A stretch of DNA of 39,626 bases from Pelomyxa schiedti. Taxonomy: Eukaryota > Evosea > Pelobiontida > Pelomyxidae. Made by a program: the position numbers and the translations under genes. The DNA lies in NCBI GenBank assembly GCA_020536535.1, contig JAHLWZ010000948.1, positions 1 to 39,626 on the forward strand, read 5' to 3'. This document shows positions 1 to 9,343 of the stretch, in pieces. The notes under the pieces are model-generated. The model was not told the origin of the DNA. It saw only the letters and a list, made by a program, of their open reading frames with translations, and did not search any database. Each line of letters starts with the position of its first letter. Positions within the stretch are counted from its first letter, which is position 1.

Positions 1-58
1 TTTTCAAAACCTCTCGGCAAGGGTCTTGGTTTTTTTTTTTTTACCTCTTCCTAATAGA

Positions 59-2707
59 ATGCCTTCTGAAGCGCCGTCTAAGGAAGTATCACGTGCATTT
101 CTGAAGCCCAGGTAAGTCTTAACATAGTAGGTTACTGGCTGTTCTCATTCCTTTACCAGAATCAGCAAATTCGGCGGTAATGACTTGGCGTCTACATTGC
201 CACAGGAGGCAGTACGCAGCACCAACCAATTTTTGGAGAGAATATCAATGGTTGATGCTTCAGCACCTCCAGCAGTATTCCCATGGAGTTTTATATTTCA
301 TAATCGAATGAAGTCAATGCAAGATATCTTATCAGCAGTATGGAATATCATCGTAAAAAAGCAATACAAATCACCATGAGTACAGTCCAAAGCTCATAGG
401 CTCGTTGACTTCACAGAATTCGCCCTGAATGTGTCTGATGTTGCCCTAAGACCACGGTACATCATTACTGGATGTACATCATTAATAGTTATATAAATAG
501 CAATAGTAAAGAGTAATTATTTAGGCACAAGGAAATATTGCGAGAATTGAACTCCTACGCTAATTCGCACATATGTGATCTTGACAATTCTCTCATTGGC
601 CTGCAACCATCTTCCTTGTTTCTTTCCGAGATGGCGAAAGCCCAAGCCGCAGCGGTTAAATAATGCCCTGCTGCTTTGTTGCCTCACCTCAAACAGAAAT
701 CCTCTACACTTAAAGTATCTGATTTGAATTTTAATTCTGCACCTTCTTTGTTGGACCTGATTCAATCATGGGCAGCAGTGTCAGATGACCACGTATTCAA
801 ATCCTAGATCTATGCTCTTTACTTACCCTTGTATTAAATAGGTTATTGCAGAAAATGTGCGAAGCCTGTCTTCTATGGTGCCTGATACAATGAGGGTGTT
901 AACCAAAGGAACTCTTGTCCTGGTGAAGCACAATATTACGGTATCTCTCTTCCTACTGTGCTGAGAACTCATATATCTAGACCTTTGTTCCATTTGAAGG
1001 AGCAACGATTACAAATGCACTTGTTTTTGCCCGCGTGAAGGATACTTCCAAAGCGGGAGAAGTGGTGAAAGTCAGTGTTAATCCTGAAGAGAACGACACT
1101 CATGTTGTGGATCGTTTGAATGTGACAGTTGTGCCACCTGCTCTTTTCACGTGTATCAACACCTCAAAATCGATGGAAAAATTTGCCGTGGTATGCTTTT
1201 GACCTGGAAGGGAAAATATTCAAGCCCCACTCTTACAGGATCAATGCGATACTGTTTTTCAAGGCACTTCTTCAGCTCTTACCAAGAAAGTGGACTCACA
1301 ACTCGAGTGTCAAGGCCTTGATACGACTATTATTAAGAAGGTTATACGACAAGACATGAAGAATGCAGAATACAAGACCCTTGATGTTTGTACTGACTCT
1401 CGTCCAAACGGTTTTAATGACTTTTTGCTTTACCAGTGTCTTATAAGACAGCTTGCCGATATGTGTTCAAATACTGACCCGAGTATTGTTGAGTTCACTG
1501 ATAGGGCAGATCATACGATGAGAGATTTTATTGTATGCTGCGTTTTATTCAATGAAATCTAACACTAAGAAGAGTAGAGTTAAAAGTGGTGAGATACGAA
1601 TATTTCCCGCAACCAAGGAGATACAGTTGACTCAGCTTTCAAATATCAACTTTCGGACCCTCTCAAACAACATCCTCAAGTCATACCTTGGTATCTTCCG
1701 AGGCCCGCGCCAAGCTAACAGTTCCTTCAAGGTGCCTGCCAAGGAATGCTAGAAGGCTATCAACTACAAAAAAAGGATTTACTCAACGGTTCGATGAAAA
1801 AAAATATTACAGACTGGTACCTCAAACGCATTAAGGCAAAATCCTCTGGTAATACATACAACCAATAATTATTGACTAGGACCAAGTGAATGTTTTCTTA
1901 ACATCAAGGAACTACGATTTCTCTGCTGTTCCTACGAATTACCTTGAAGAAATGCCATCAAATCTAGACACAGTAAGAAGAAATCTCGAAATTATCCAAT
2001 CAGTTCTGGGTGCTGAGAAGATGAAAGATGTTAGTGCCTCGTAAACCAAGAGGAAGAGTAATAATTTCAATAGGAGCTCATTCAACTTGTGGAAGGCTTA
2101 ATGAGTGAAATTTATGGAAAACTAGATGTTTACTGTGATCTCATGCAGGTTATCTTGCCAAATGAAGTAAAACCAATCTCACGGAAGAAAAAAGTCAGTG
2201 TTATGTGAGGAGCTAAATATTCCCAGTGACCAATTTCAAGTTGAAGAGGCACAACGCAAATTCGAGTCACTTCCAGAAAGCAAAGATATAACCCAAGGTA
2301 CTTTAATTCCTTCATAAGTACTCAGACTCACAAGGATGAAGGGAAAGGAAAGCTGATAAATGACCTTCTTAAAGACATCAAGTACACTAATAGAATGAAA
2401 TACTTGGATAAAACACCCACAGAAAAGGTAACTTCTTATATAGCACAAATACCCCTGCACACCACTCCGCAGGTTGGAATAGACGTAGTTCCCATCTCAG
2501 GCCTCATTGTGGGAAGGCTCTGCCGATTTGAAAACGAGCTCAAAACAGTACTCCAGGTACCAATGTTGAATATTAGCACAAACTACATCGCATCGCCTAT
2601 GCGTTTTATTATTATCAAGTTTCAGCTTCCACTAGTAATTAATTTTCACCTATGAACAGGTATGGGAGAAGCCAAAGCCTGCTGTATCTACAACCCAGTT
2701 GTCATAA
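59..2707 (+). CDS. Unrecognised multi-exon gene, about 560 aa
   Basis: I do not recognise this protein. The start is the ATG at 59, which follows a T-run. About 14 exons chain in one frame to a TAA at 2705-2707, separated by introns of about 40-110 nt, such as 338-385, the intron whose donor is GTATCT near 941, and the last one, which ends at the CAG before 2660. The predicted product is soluble and largely helical, with no signal peptide or membrane segment. The exon at about 981-1187 looks more beta-rich, and the C-terminal third is rich in Leu, Lys and Glu. An in-frame TGA at 377-379 lies inside an intron. Several acceptors are AAG (for example before about 1573). It is convergent with the nucleotidyltransferase gene, about 100 bp away. 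The chain of compatible phases argues for a real gene. Exact junctions are inferred. Confidence 0.72.
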
Positions 2708-2805
2708 CACTGAGTTACTGTACTTATAGAGTGGGTAAAAAAATGCTTTGGGTCTGTCATCCAGACCGACTTATTTTCGTCCTCCTTTAGAGAATAAGGG
2801 TTCTC
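2708..2805. other. Short convergent intergenic gap
   Basis: About 98 bp separate the stop codons of two convergent genes. The stretch must hold both 3' ends. I see no further gene in it. Confidence 0.6.
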
Positions 2806-4898
2806 TCACAAGTTAAGAAGGCTAGTCATGCTGAAATCAGGTAAAAGGAAGTTTCTGGCTGCTGCCTCTGGTCTGATTGGAGGTGGGCCACCACTTGAGG
2901 ATTGGTTACGAGAGAGGTCATGCACAAGGGTGGAGTAGGTCTGTCTGAATGCGTGTATGATTACAGACAGGTGCAAAGCGGACACACGGCCGGTGCAATT
3001 TATATCGATGTCCAGGGGGTCCATGATTGTCATGGGGTGGCTTGGGGTTGTTTGGGTGGTGGGTGTGTTGGTAGTCACTGTGGTAGAAGAGGAAGTGAGT
3101 GGTTCTTCAGCACTCACTTGGCTTGGTACTCTTTCCACAGTTGTTGATGTGCCGGGTGCACTTGTCTTCTCTGTTGTAATACTAATATCAGAAGTGGGCT
3201 TAGAGAGTTTCTCCTCACAACCTCCAAGCCTGATGGATACAACATTTTTGGTGAAATCGAAGCACCATCCGTATTGGTAAAGGAAATCCAGAAGGTTACG
3301 GCCCAGTTGACAGGAATCCTCGGTTCTTGGAAGTTCATTGGTTGCACATTTAGCATTGCACTCTGCTGTGGCAAAGTCAGGTTTTACCCACTCAAAGATT
3401 CCTCCTTCTAGTGCTTTCCCTCCAGAGGTAGTAACGCCCTTAGAGTGTGCAGATTCAATCAAAGCCTTGCTTTGCAAATTCGGTAGTATTCCCCGAGTTT
3501 GAAGGAAAAAAAGTAATAGCAGACCAAGCGAATAAGATGAAAATAAACCCTTCTTGCTGTTAACGATTCCACAAGCCTTGCCCCACAGTTTTAATGCAAA
3601 TCCCAAGGTCCACACAGTCTTCTTAATGGAAAAGTAGTCCGACAGTAGTTGGGAGTTGTGTATTCCATGGTTTCGGTCCAGAACTACATCAAACGCGATA
3701 TCATCTCCCTTCATCTTGGTCTGACGAATTATTGGCACTCGAGCCTCAGCAACAACAACAGGGGATCGCGCGACTCCAATAGTCTGCAGTGCTACACAGA
3801 GGCGTTGCAACTCTTGCACCTCATTATTGGTCGTTCCATCTCTATGCACAGTGTCACTGTTTGTAAGCACGGCAACGTCCAGGTCGCTCCCAGGTGAATA
3901 TAACCCCGTTTTGAACGAGCCAAAAGGTATAGCGACAGCATTGCTCCATAGAGTGCGAGCAGCGGCCTCAATTTGGCTGCATAGCTTAATGTACGTGGCA
4001 GTAGATGCCGGAGTTGGGCCGTATTTCGTGCATAAAGATGACAGGTGGGTGGAAAAAGCTGAAAGAGCGGTTGAGTCCAAGGAAGCATGGGGAGGATGTG
4101 CCTGCGAAGAGATAGACGCCAACAGCGAAGCCTGAGAGGAATGCACTACAAACTTATGCGCATCTAGCTCCTTTTTCGGCATTATTTCTCTGCATGTGTA
4201 GCATCTCTCGTTTCCTGATCTAGTTGGCAGGAGAGGAGGGGAAAAAAAAAGGGAAAAAGGAGATACTCACTGGATTTTGCCGGCCTAACGGTAAGAGTGC
4301 AGTCATTGAACGCCAAGCTCATGTTCTTGGCCCTATACATTGTCTTCTTGTCCCGCACATACACGAACGCGTTCTTCCTCTTCACCTTGACGCAGGCGCT
4401 GCCGTCGCTCACCGTCTGCTCGCCACCCATAATCACCTTCACCTGCAGCGGCACGACCCCCCTCGCCTCGAACAACCCGCGCACGCCCTCCTCCGTCGCC
4501 TCGAGCGGCAGCCCGCCCACCCACAGGACAGGCCTCAGCTCCGCTTCCCCGCCGTCGTCCCCGTCCCCTACGCCGTCCACGTCCGCAACGCCATCGCCCT
4601 CGCCATCGCCATTGCCACCATTTGCGGTGCTGCAACTTGTTTTGGTTGCCTTGCCACTTGCGGACGCCGTTGGAGCGGGCGTGTCGAGGGGAGAGCGGCC
4701 CGGCTGCTGTGGTGCATTGGGCGAGTTGTCGAACAACTGGTTGGTGTCTGCCTGGGTGTCGACAGCAAGACCCGCAGAGCCAGTGTACGCCAGTCGCGAG
4801 GTGCCGCGCCCCCTAGCCCTCGTTGGAACCCCTCCTCTTCCCCTATCGTATCTTGTAGTATACGGCCGGTACAAGTTCCCTCGAGACCTGTTCGACAT
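2806..4898 (-). CDS. TUT1/Star-PAP-like terminal nucleotidyltransferase (RRM, C2H2 finger, catalytic core)
   Basis: Predicted to add nucleotides to RNA 3' ends. Two exons, 4898-4267 and 4219-2806, join in frame through a 47-nt intron with donor GTATCT, giving about 681 residues. Order: an Arg/Gly-rich N-terminus; a low-complexity Gly/Asp stretch; an RRM beginning LWVGGLPLEAT; then, just after the junction, a C2H2 finger of pattern C-x2-C-x11-H-x4-H; then a Cid1/TRF4-type catalytic domain. The catalytic core shows FGSFKTGLYSPGSDLDVAV, which carries the two metal-binding Asp, and IAFDVVLD with the third. The PAP-associated region includes LGRNLLDFLYQYGWCFDF. The C-terminal tail is Ser/Thr-rich. 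Human TUT1 carries the same three parts but starts with the finger. A second donor 4 nt upstream (GTGAGT) would instead end the first ORF at a TAA overlapping the ATG at 4182. A cytoplasmic TUTase or non-canonical poly(A) polymerase is also possible. Confidence 0.88.
4220..4266 (-). other. Intron with two overlapping 5' splice sites
   Basis: On the minus strand the exon end reads AGTGAGTATCT. The donor at GTATCT (intron 4266-4220) joins the RRM exon to the finger and catalytic exon in frame. The donor at GTGAGT (intron 4270-4220) shifts the frame and reaches a TAA at 4184-4182. GTATCT donors are also needed in the first gene of the window and in the RNA ligase gene, so this donor class is functional here. 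The intron is polypyrimidine-rich and ends in CTAG. Confidence 0.75.
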
Positions 4899-5116
4899 GA
4901 AGACGGTGTCTTCTTGTTTGCTTTTTTGAATTTTCTTCTGATGTCTTGAGGGCTGGTTCTATTCTATCTTTCTTTTTTTGGTAGTGCACAAAGGCGTACC
5001 GCACTGAATAGCGAACCTTGCTGGTAAGTACATGAAGTGGGCCCGCAGCTAATAATCAAATAAATTATCCAACGAGGTGCCACCAACCTTGATTGCATTG
5101 CCGTCTTTCATTGCCA
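4899..5116. promoter_or_regulatory. Divergent intergenic region
   Basis: About 218 bp lie between the start codons of the nucleotidyltransferase (-) and the esterase (+). Both promoters presumably sit here. There is a T-run near 4970-4980. I see no clear TATA box and no further ORF of interest. Confidence 0.5.
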
Positions 5117-6825
5117 ATGTTCCCGGCAATTCCATGGGAAGTTGTGGTCCTCTCTTTGTCTCTTGGTGGAACAGTCATAAAGAACAGTTTCTACAGCACT
5201 TTGTTTGGTGAATATAGGAATATCCAGGTGTACCTACCACCTGGAAGTGAATCCTACGTCGAGTCATCTCTACCACTAGCTTTATTCCTGTATGCATGCG
5301 TACTTGAGAGTTGATTGCAAATCTTGTATTTTTGGATAAAAACATTACCTCCCCAAGTCCAGGAACTGAACTGAATGAGACGGATTATCCAGAACTATTT
5401 TCCACAGTGGATGAACTCATACAGCTTGGCACTATCAATCCTATAGTGGTAGTTAAGATTGATGGCAACTGGTATCCTCCTCCAACTGTATCCTGGGATT
5501 GCACTGCAATGTAGAATTTCCCGAACTGTTATTTAAACTCACTGTGTTAAGGCCAACCTGGTATAATAATAATAGTGCAATCGGAGATTTTCACGTAATT
5601 CCTCTTAAATACTCTTTGCATAATCTAAAATGAAGAATGCAGGGCCTTATTGTGAATGAATTACTTCCCTACCTTTTCAGCAACTATCCAGCAATAGACT
5701 CATCGAGGATTGCTATCACGGGACATTCTGCAGGAGGATGGGGAGCCCTATCCCTCGGCGTTCGATTCCCAGAAGTATTCAAAGCAATAGTAGCAATGTC
5801 CCCTGTGTGGTCGCTGGCCAAGATTGCCTACGATCTCGTTGATAACCCAGCAGCATCTTGGCTCAGAGTAGTGGATTATTCTGCACTGCCGCCTTCCACA
5901 ACACAATCTCCAGAAAATGGATACTTCAGGTATGACCCATTGCGATAACTCGGCACCTAACAGGAATTTCAGTGATGTCCAGTTCAAGTTGTGCTATGCC
6001 GCTTCTCCAGCTTCTTCTTTTCACCGTATTGGAGGAGACTGGAGCGGATCCTTTTCTTTGTCAGATGTGGACAATTTTGTAGTTGGCCACCCGGTGGCCT
6101 CGTCGATTGAAAACGTTACCCTTGATGAGCAGGTAAAACCATTCGTCATGTAAATACTGAGTACGCACCAAAGGTCGTTGAGAGAATTGCCCTGCTTGAC
6201 GTAGTGAAGTGGATAAATAAAGAACAGCTTGCGCAATGGAATTCTCTGTTTTACTTTGATGTCGGAATGTTAGTTCCTAAGTCACGAGTGCCGCTAACAT
6301 TGATAGGTACGACCCTTTACTCCTTACCTCCGCAAATGAAGAGGCACACGATTTCCTCAGTCAACAGGGAATAGAGCATCACTTCGAGGTAACTTCTCGT
6401 CACTATTTTTGTTTGGAACAAAACCATTCTGTGCTCACGGCAGGTTTTCAGTTCAGGAATAGGATGCCTCAACTGCAGTGGGAATGTTAACCCCGCCACT
6501 GGGAACTGTACAGAACCCAATGTTTACATGTATGATCTGCCTCCCTTAATATGTGAATGACAGATGGCAGGTGTGGGCAACACTTTGCTGATTGGGATAA
6601 CATGAAACATGGTGCGTGTATCAGTAAGGCATATAATGGTTTGCCGTACGTTGGAGCAATCAAATCCAGGCTTCAGGTGGCCCTCCCACTCTTGAATGAG
6701 GTGTGTTTGTTTGCTCAGCATTTATCCAACTAATACCAAAAAAGGCTCTTAAGGATTCTGTGAGCACCAGTGCTGCACCCCCCACAAACTGTCCTACATT
6801 CCTCCTGGTTCTGATGATTGTGTAA
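5117..6825 (+). CDS. Esterase of the alpha/beta-hydrolase superfamily (PF00756 type)
   Basis: The pattern is that of putative serine esterases (esterase D, feruloyl esterase and mycolyltransferase relatives). The N-terminal strand reads GGTVIKNSFYSTLFGEYRN followed by IQVYLPPGS. The nucleophile elbow is GHSAGGWGALSLG. The probable acid lies in the DVGMYDPLL segment, and the probable catalytic His in CGQHFADWDNM near 6585. At least nine exons chain in frame, including AAG acceptors at 5357 and about 5551. The last intron is 6701-6744. The final exon ends with a small-residue stretch and a hydrophobic tail (CPTFLLVLMIV), which could be a short GPI-anchoring or membrane tail; this is an inference. 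The ATG at 5117 was chosen as the first in frame; the N-terminus could be longer through an unseen exon. The stop at 6823-6825 lies just inside the large inverted repeat. Confidence 0.83.
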
Positions 6826-7064
6826 GAGTGGTGGTCTAGGAGAGGGACGTTGTGGACTGAATAGTGTTGCTGTTCTCATATGTTTGTGTTTGCTTATATA
6901 ACAACTTTGTCTTAACTATTTACACGATACAGAGGGGGTTTATAAGGTGGGTCGGTTGGCTGGTGCCTGTTAGCTTGAACACACTCGTTCCCGTGAATGA
7001 CCATAATTAGTTGGCCAACTTGGCGCCCAATCACCGCGGCAAGATTCCCTGAATCCATCGGCCA

Positions 7065-7343
7065 TCACTCCTCACAGTTGTCTTGTAGGTATTTCTCAAA
7101 GTGTTTTGTATCCAAAATGCACCCCTTTGTGCGGCGTCACAGGAGATGGGTAAAAAAAAACAAGGTTCCCACCTTGGTCAAGGCTGAGGCACCTTCACTA
7201 TCGATTTGAGACTGCCAAAAAGATCTTGTGGAGTGGTCTGTCACTCTCAGAATGAAGTTGTGCGCGGCCGACCCTTTGCAAAACTCAATGTGAAGCGCCG
7301 ACAACTCTATCTTTACATCCGTTACGCTGGTCGTGGCTGCCAT
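7065..7343 (-). CDS. Small two-exon ORF in the left arm, 76 aa
   Basis: Mirror copy of the ORF at 8840-9118. Exons are 7343-7173 and 7124-7065, with a 48-nt intron (donor GTGGGA, acceptor AAAG). The product begins MAATTSVTDVKIELSALH and includes FILRVTDHSTRSFWQSQ. I do not recognise it. It is transcribed outward from the centre of the repeat, towards the esterase gene. The beta-rich N-terminus followed by a helical end is loosely like the XRCC4/SAS-6 head fold, but that is only an impression. It could be a truncated fragment of a longer gene. Confidence 0.5.
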
Positions 7344-7396
7344 CTTATCTGTGACGTACGACGCTTTTGGGTTTAAAAGCGTTGAGAAACTAACTT

Positions 7397-7986
7397 TGGG
7401 ACTCACACTAAAAAATTCGTTTTGATGAATCAGAGTGTTGTTCTCAGTCGGGGGTGGATGGAAAAATCTGCTCTTTTGGATTTAGCTGGCCCAAAGGGTG
7501 GACCAGAAAATGTGCTTGGTCCTGCAGCAGTCTCTGTGCCCTGAAGGGAGAAAGGAATTTTTTTTGCCCAAAAGTGCCCTGGTCCAGAAAAAAAAAAATC
7601 CGGTCCGGAAAAATAATTCTTTTTTTCTGTGAAATAAACACACATGCAGCAGGCACAGAGGACATTAAATGTGCATGGCAATGCTGTTGTAGTCACCCAT
7701 AACAAGTTGTACTGAGATGGCACAGTGTCTCTCTGGAGGTGACTTGTCCTCAGTGTGACGTTGACTCAATACCTTGGTTTTAAGTCATTACTGTTGCTGG
7801 TTGTGACAATAATATTGAGTTGTCCATGTTACAACAAGCTCTGACAACCACATGCCTCACACCCTGTGACAAAACCACAGGCCACAGAAATTCACAGAAA
7901 AAAAGTATTTTTTTTACGGACCGGCTTTTTTTCCCCTGGACCAGATTTTCCTTTTTTGGACCAAAAACCCCCTAGTGTGAGTCCCA
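7397..7986. mobile_element. 590-bp element with 14-bp terminal inverted repeats (left copy)
   Basis: It is bounded by TGGGACTCACACTA at 7397-7410 and its reverse complement at 7973-7986. The similarity extends outward imperfectly (AACTA and ACTT blocks) to about 23-25 bp. Inside are subterminal repeats of GGTCCA/TGGACC and CCGGTCCGG next to A or T runs. There is no transposase, so it looks like a non-autonomous DNA transposon (MITE). No convincing target-site duplication was seen. Confidence 0.6.
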
Positions 7987-8005
7987 GAAGTGTAGTTGAC
8001 TACAA

Positions 8006-8177
8006 CACCAAGTTGGTTTGGTGTGTTCTGTGAGTAATCCCGTTGAAAAAGTGGGAATAGGAAGACCACCATTAGTAAATCGAAACTTACTACTACTTAT
8101 TCTTGGGAGAGCATTCATTGGTCAATAAACAAGTCGTGATTGGTTTTACTCGACTTAGAAAATGCATTTCACAGAAT
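8006..8177. other. Unique spacer between the arms
   Basis: This 172-bp sequence is not duplicated. It is flanked on the left by GTAGTTGACTAC and on the right by the perfect 12-bp palindrome GTAGTTAACTAC. I see no ORF or RNA gene in it. Confidence 0.7.
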
Positions 8178-8196
8178 TTGTAGTTAACTACACTTC

Positions 8197-8786
8197 TGGG
8201 ACTCACACTAGGGGGTTTTTGGTCCAAAAAACGAAAATCTGGTCCAGGGGAAAAAAAGCCGGTCCGTAAAAAAAATACTTTTTTTCTGTGAATTTCTGTG
8301 GCCTGTGGTTTTGTCACAGGGTGTGAGGCATGTGGTTGTCAGAGCTTGTTGTAACATGGACAACTCAATATTATTGTCACAACCAGCAACAGTAATGACT
8401 TAAAACCAAGGTATTGAGTCAACGTCACACTGAGGACAAGTCACCTCCAGAGAGACACTGTGCCATCTCAGTACAACTTGTTATGGGTGACTACAACAGC
8501 ATTGCCATGCACATTTAATGTCCTCTGTGCCTGCTGCATGTGTGTTTATTTCACAGAAAAAAAGAATTATTTTTCCGGACCGGATTTTTTTTTTTCTGGA
8601 CCAGGGCACTTTTGGGCAAAAAAAATTCCTTTCTCCCTTCAGGGCACAGAGACTGCTGCAGGACCAAGCACATTTTCTGGTCCACCCTTTGGGCCAGCTA
8701 AATCCAAAAGAGCAGATTTTTCCATCCACCCCCGACTGAGAACAACACTCTGATTCATCAAAACGAATTTTTTAGTGTGAGTCCCA
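8197..8786. mobile_element. 590-bp element with 14-bp terminal inverted repeats (right copy)
   Basis: Mirror image of 7397-7986, with TIRs at 8197-8210 and 8773-8786. The longest ORF within it (8460-8753) contains repetitive poly-T/TGGACC segments and has no recognisable domain, so I do not call it a gene. Confidence 0.6.
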
Positions 8787-8839
8787 AAGTTAGTTTCTCA
8801 ACGCTTTTAAACCCAAAAGCGTCGTACGTCACAGATAAG

Positions 8840-9118
8840 ATGGCAGCCACGACCAGCGTAACGGATGTAAAGATAGAGTTGTCGGCGCTTCACATTGAGT
8901 TTTGCAAAGGGTCGGCCGCGCACAACTTCATTCTGAGAGTGACAGACCACTCCACAAGATCTTTTTGGCAGTCTCAAATCGATAGTGAAGGTGCCTCAGC
9001 CTTGACCAAGGTGGGAACCTTGTTTTTTTTTACCCATCTCCTGTGACGCCGCACAAAGGGGTGCATTTTGGATACAAAACACTTTGAGAAATACCTACAA
9101 GACAACTGTGAGGAGTGA
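8840..9118 (+). CDS. Small two-exon ORF in the right arm, 76 aa
   Basis: Exon 1 is 8840-9010 (57 codons) and exon 2 is 9059-9118, ending GAG GAG TGA. The 48-nt intron carries a T-run. The start ATG follows a small inverted repeat (CGCTTTT at 8802-8808, AAAAGCG at 8815-8821) and an ACGTCA-like sequence. The product is identical to the left-arm copy. It is convergent with the large minus-strand gene that ends at 9344. Function unknown. If the intron is not removed, the ORF ends after 68 codons. Confidence 0.5.
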
Positions 9119-9343
9119 TGGCCGATGGATTCAGGGAATCTTGCCGCGGTGATTGGGCGCCAAGTTGGCCAACTAATTATGGTCATTCACGGGAACGAGT
9201 GTGTTCAAGCTAACAGGCACCAGCCAACCGACCCACCTTATAAACCCCCTCTGTATCGTGTAAATAGTTAAGACAAAGTTGTTATATAAGCAAACACAAA
9301 CATATGAGAACAGCAACACTATTCAGTCCACAACATCCCTCTC

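Noticed and set aside
377-379. In-frame TGA in the first gene, suggesting a reassigned or read-through codon
   Set aside because: A 48-nt intron (338-385) removes it and keeps the frame; TGA is used as a normal stop in GAR1, DNAAF5 and CTP synthase.
4224-4949. Plus-strand ORFs of 210-241 codons opposite the RRM exon
   Set aside because: Low-complexity antisense frames of the GC-rich, Gly/Asp-coding stretch; no domain or splice context.
7430-8753. Mirror ORFs of 97, 82 and 73 codons inside the TIR element
   Set aside because: They consist largely of translated poly-T and TGGACC repeats, overlap one another on both strands, and show no transposase motif.
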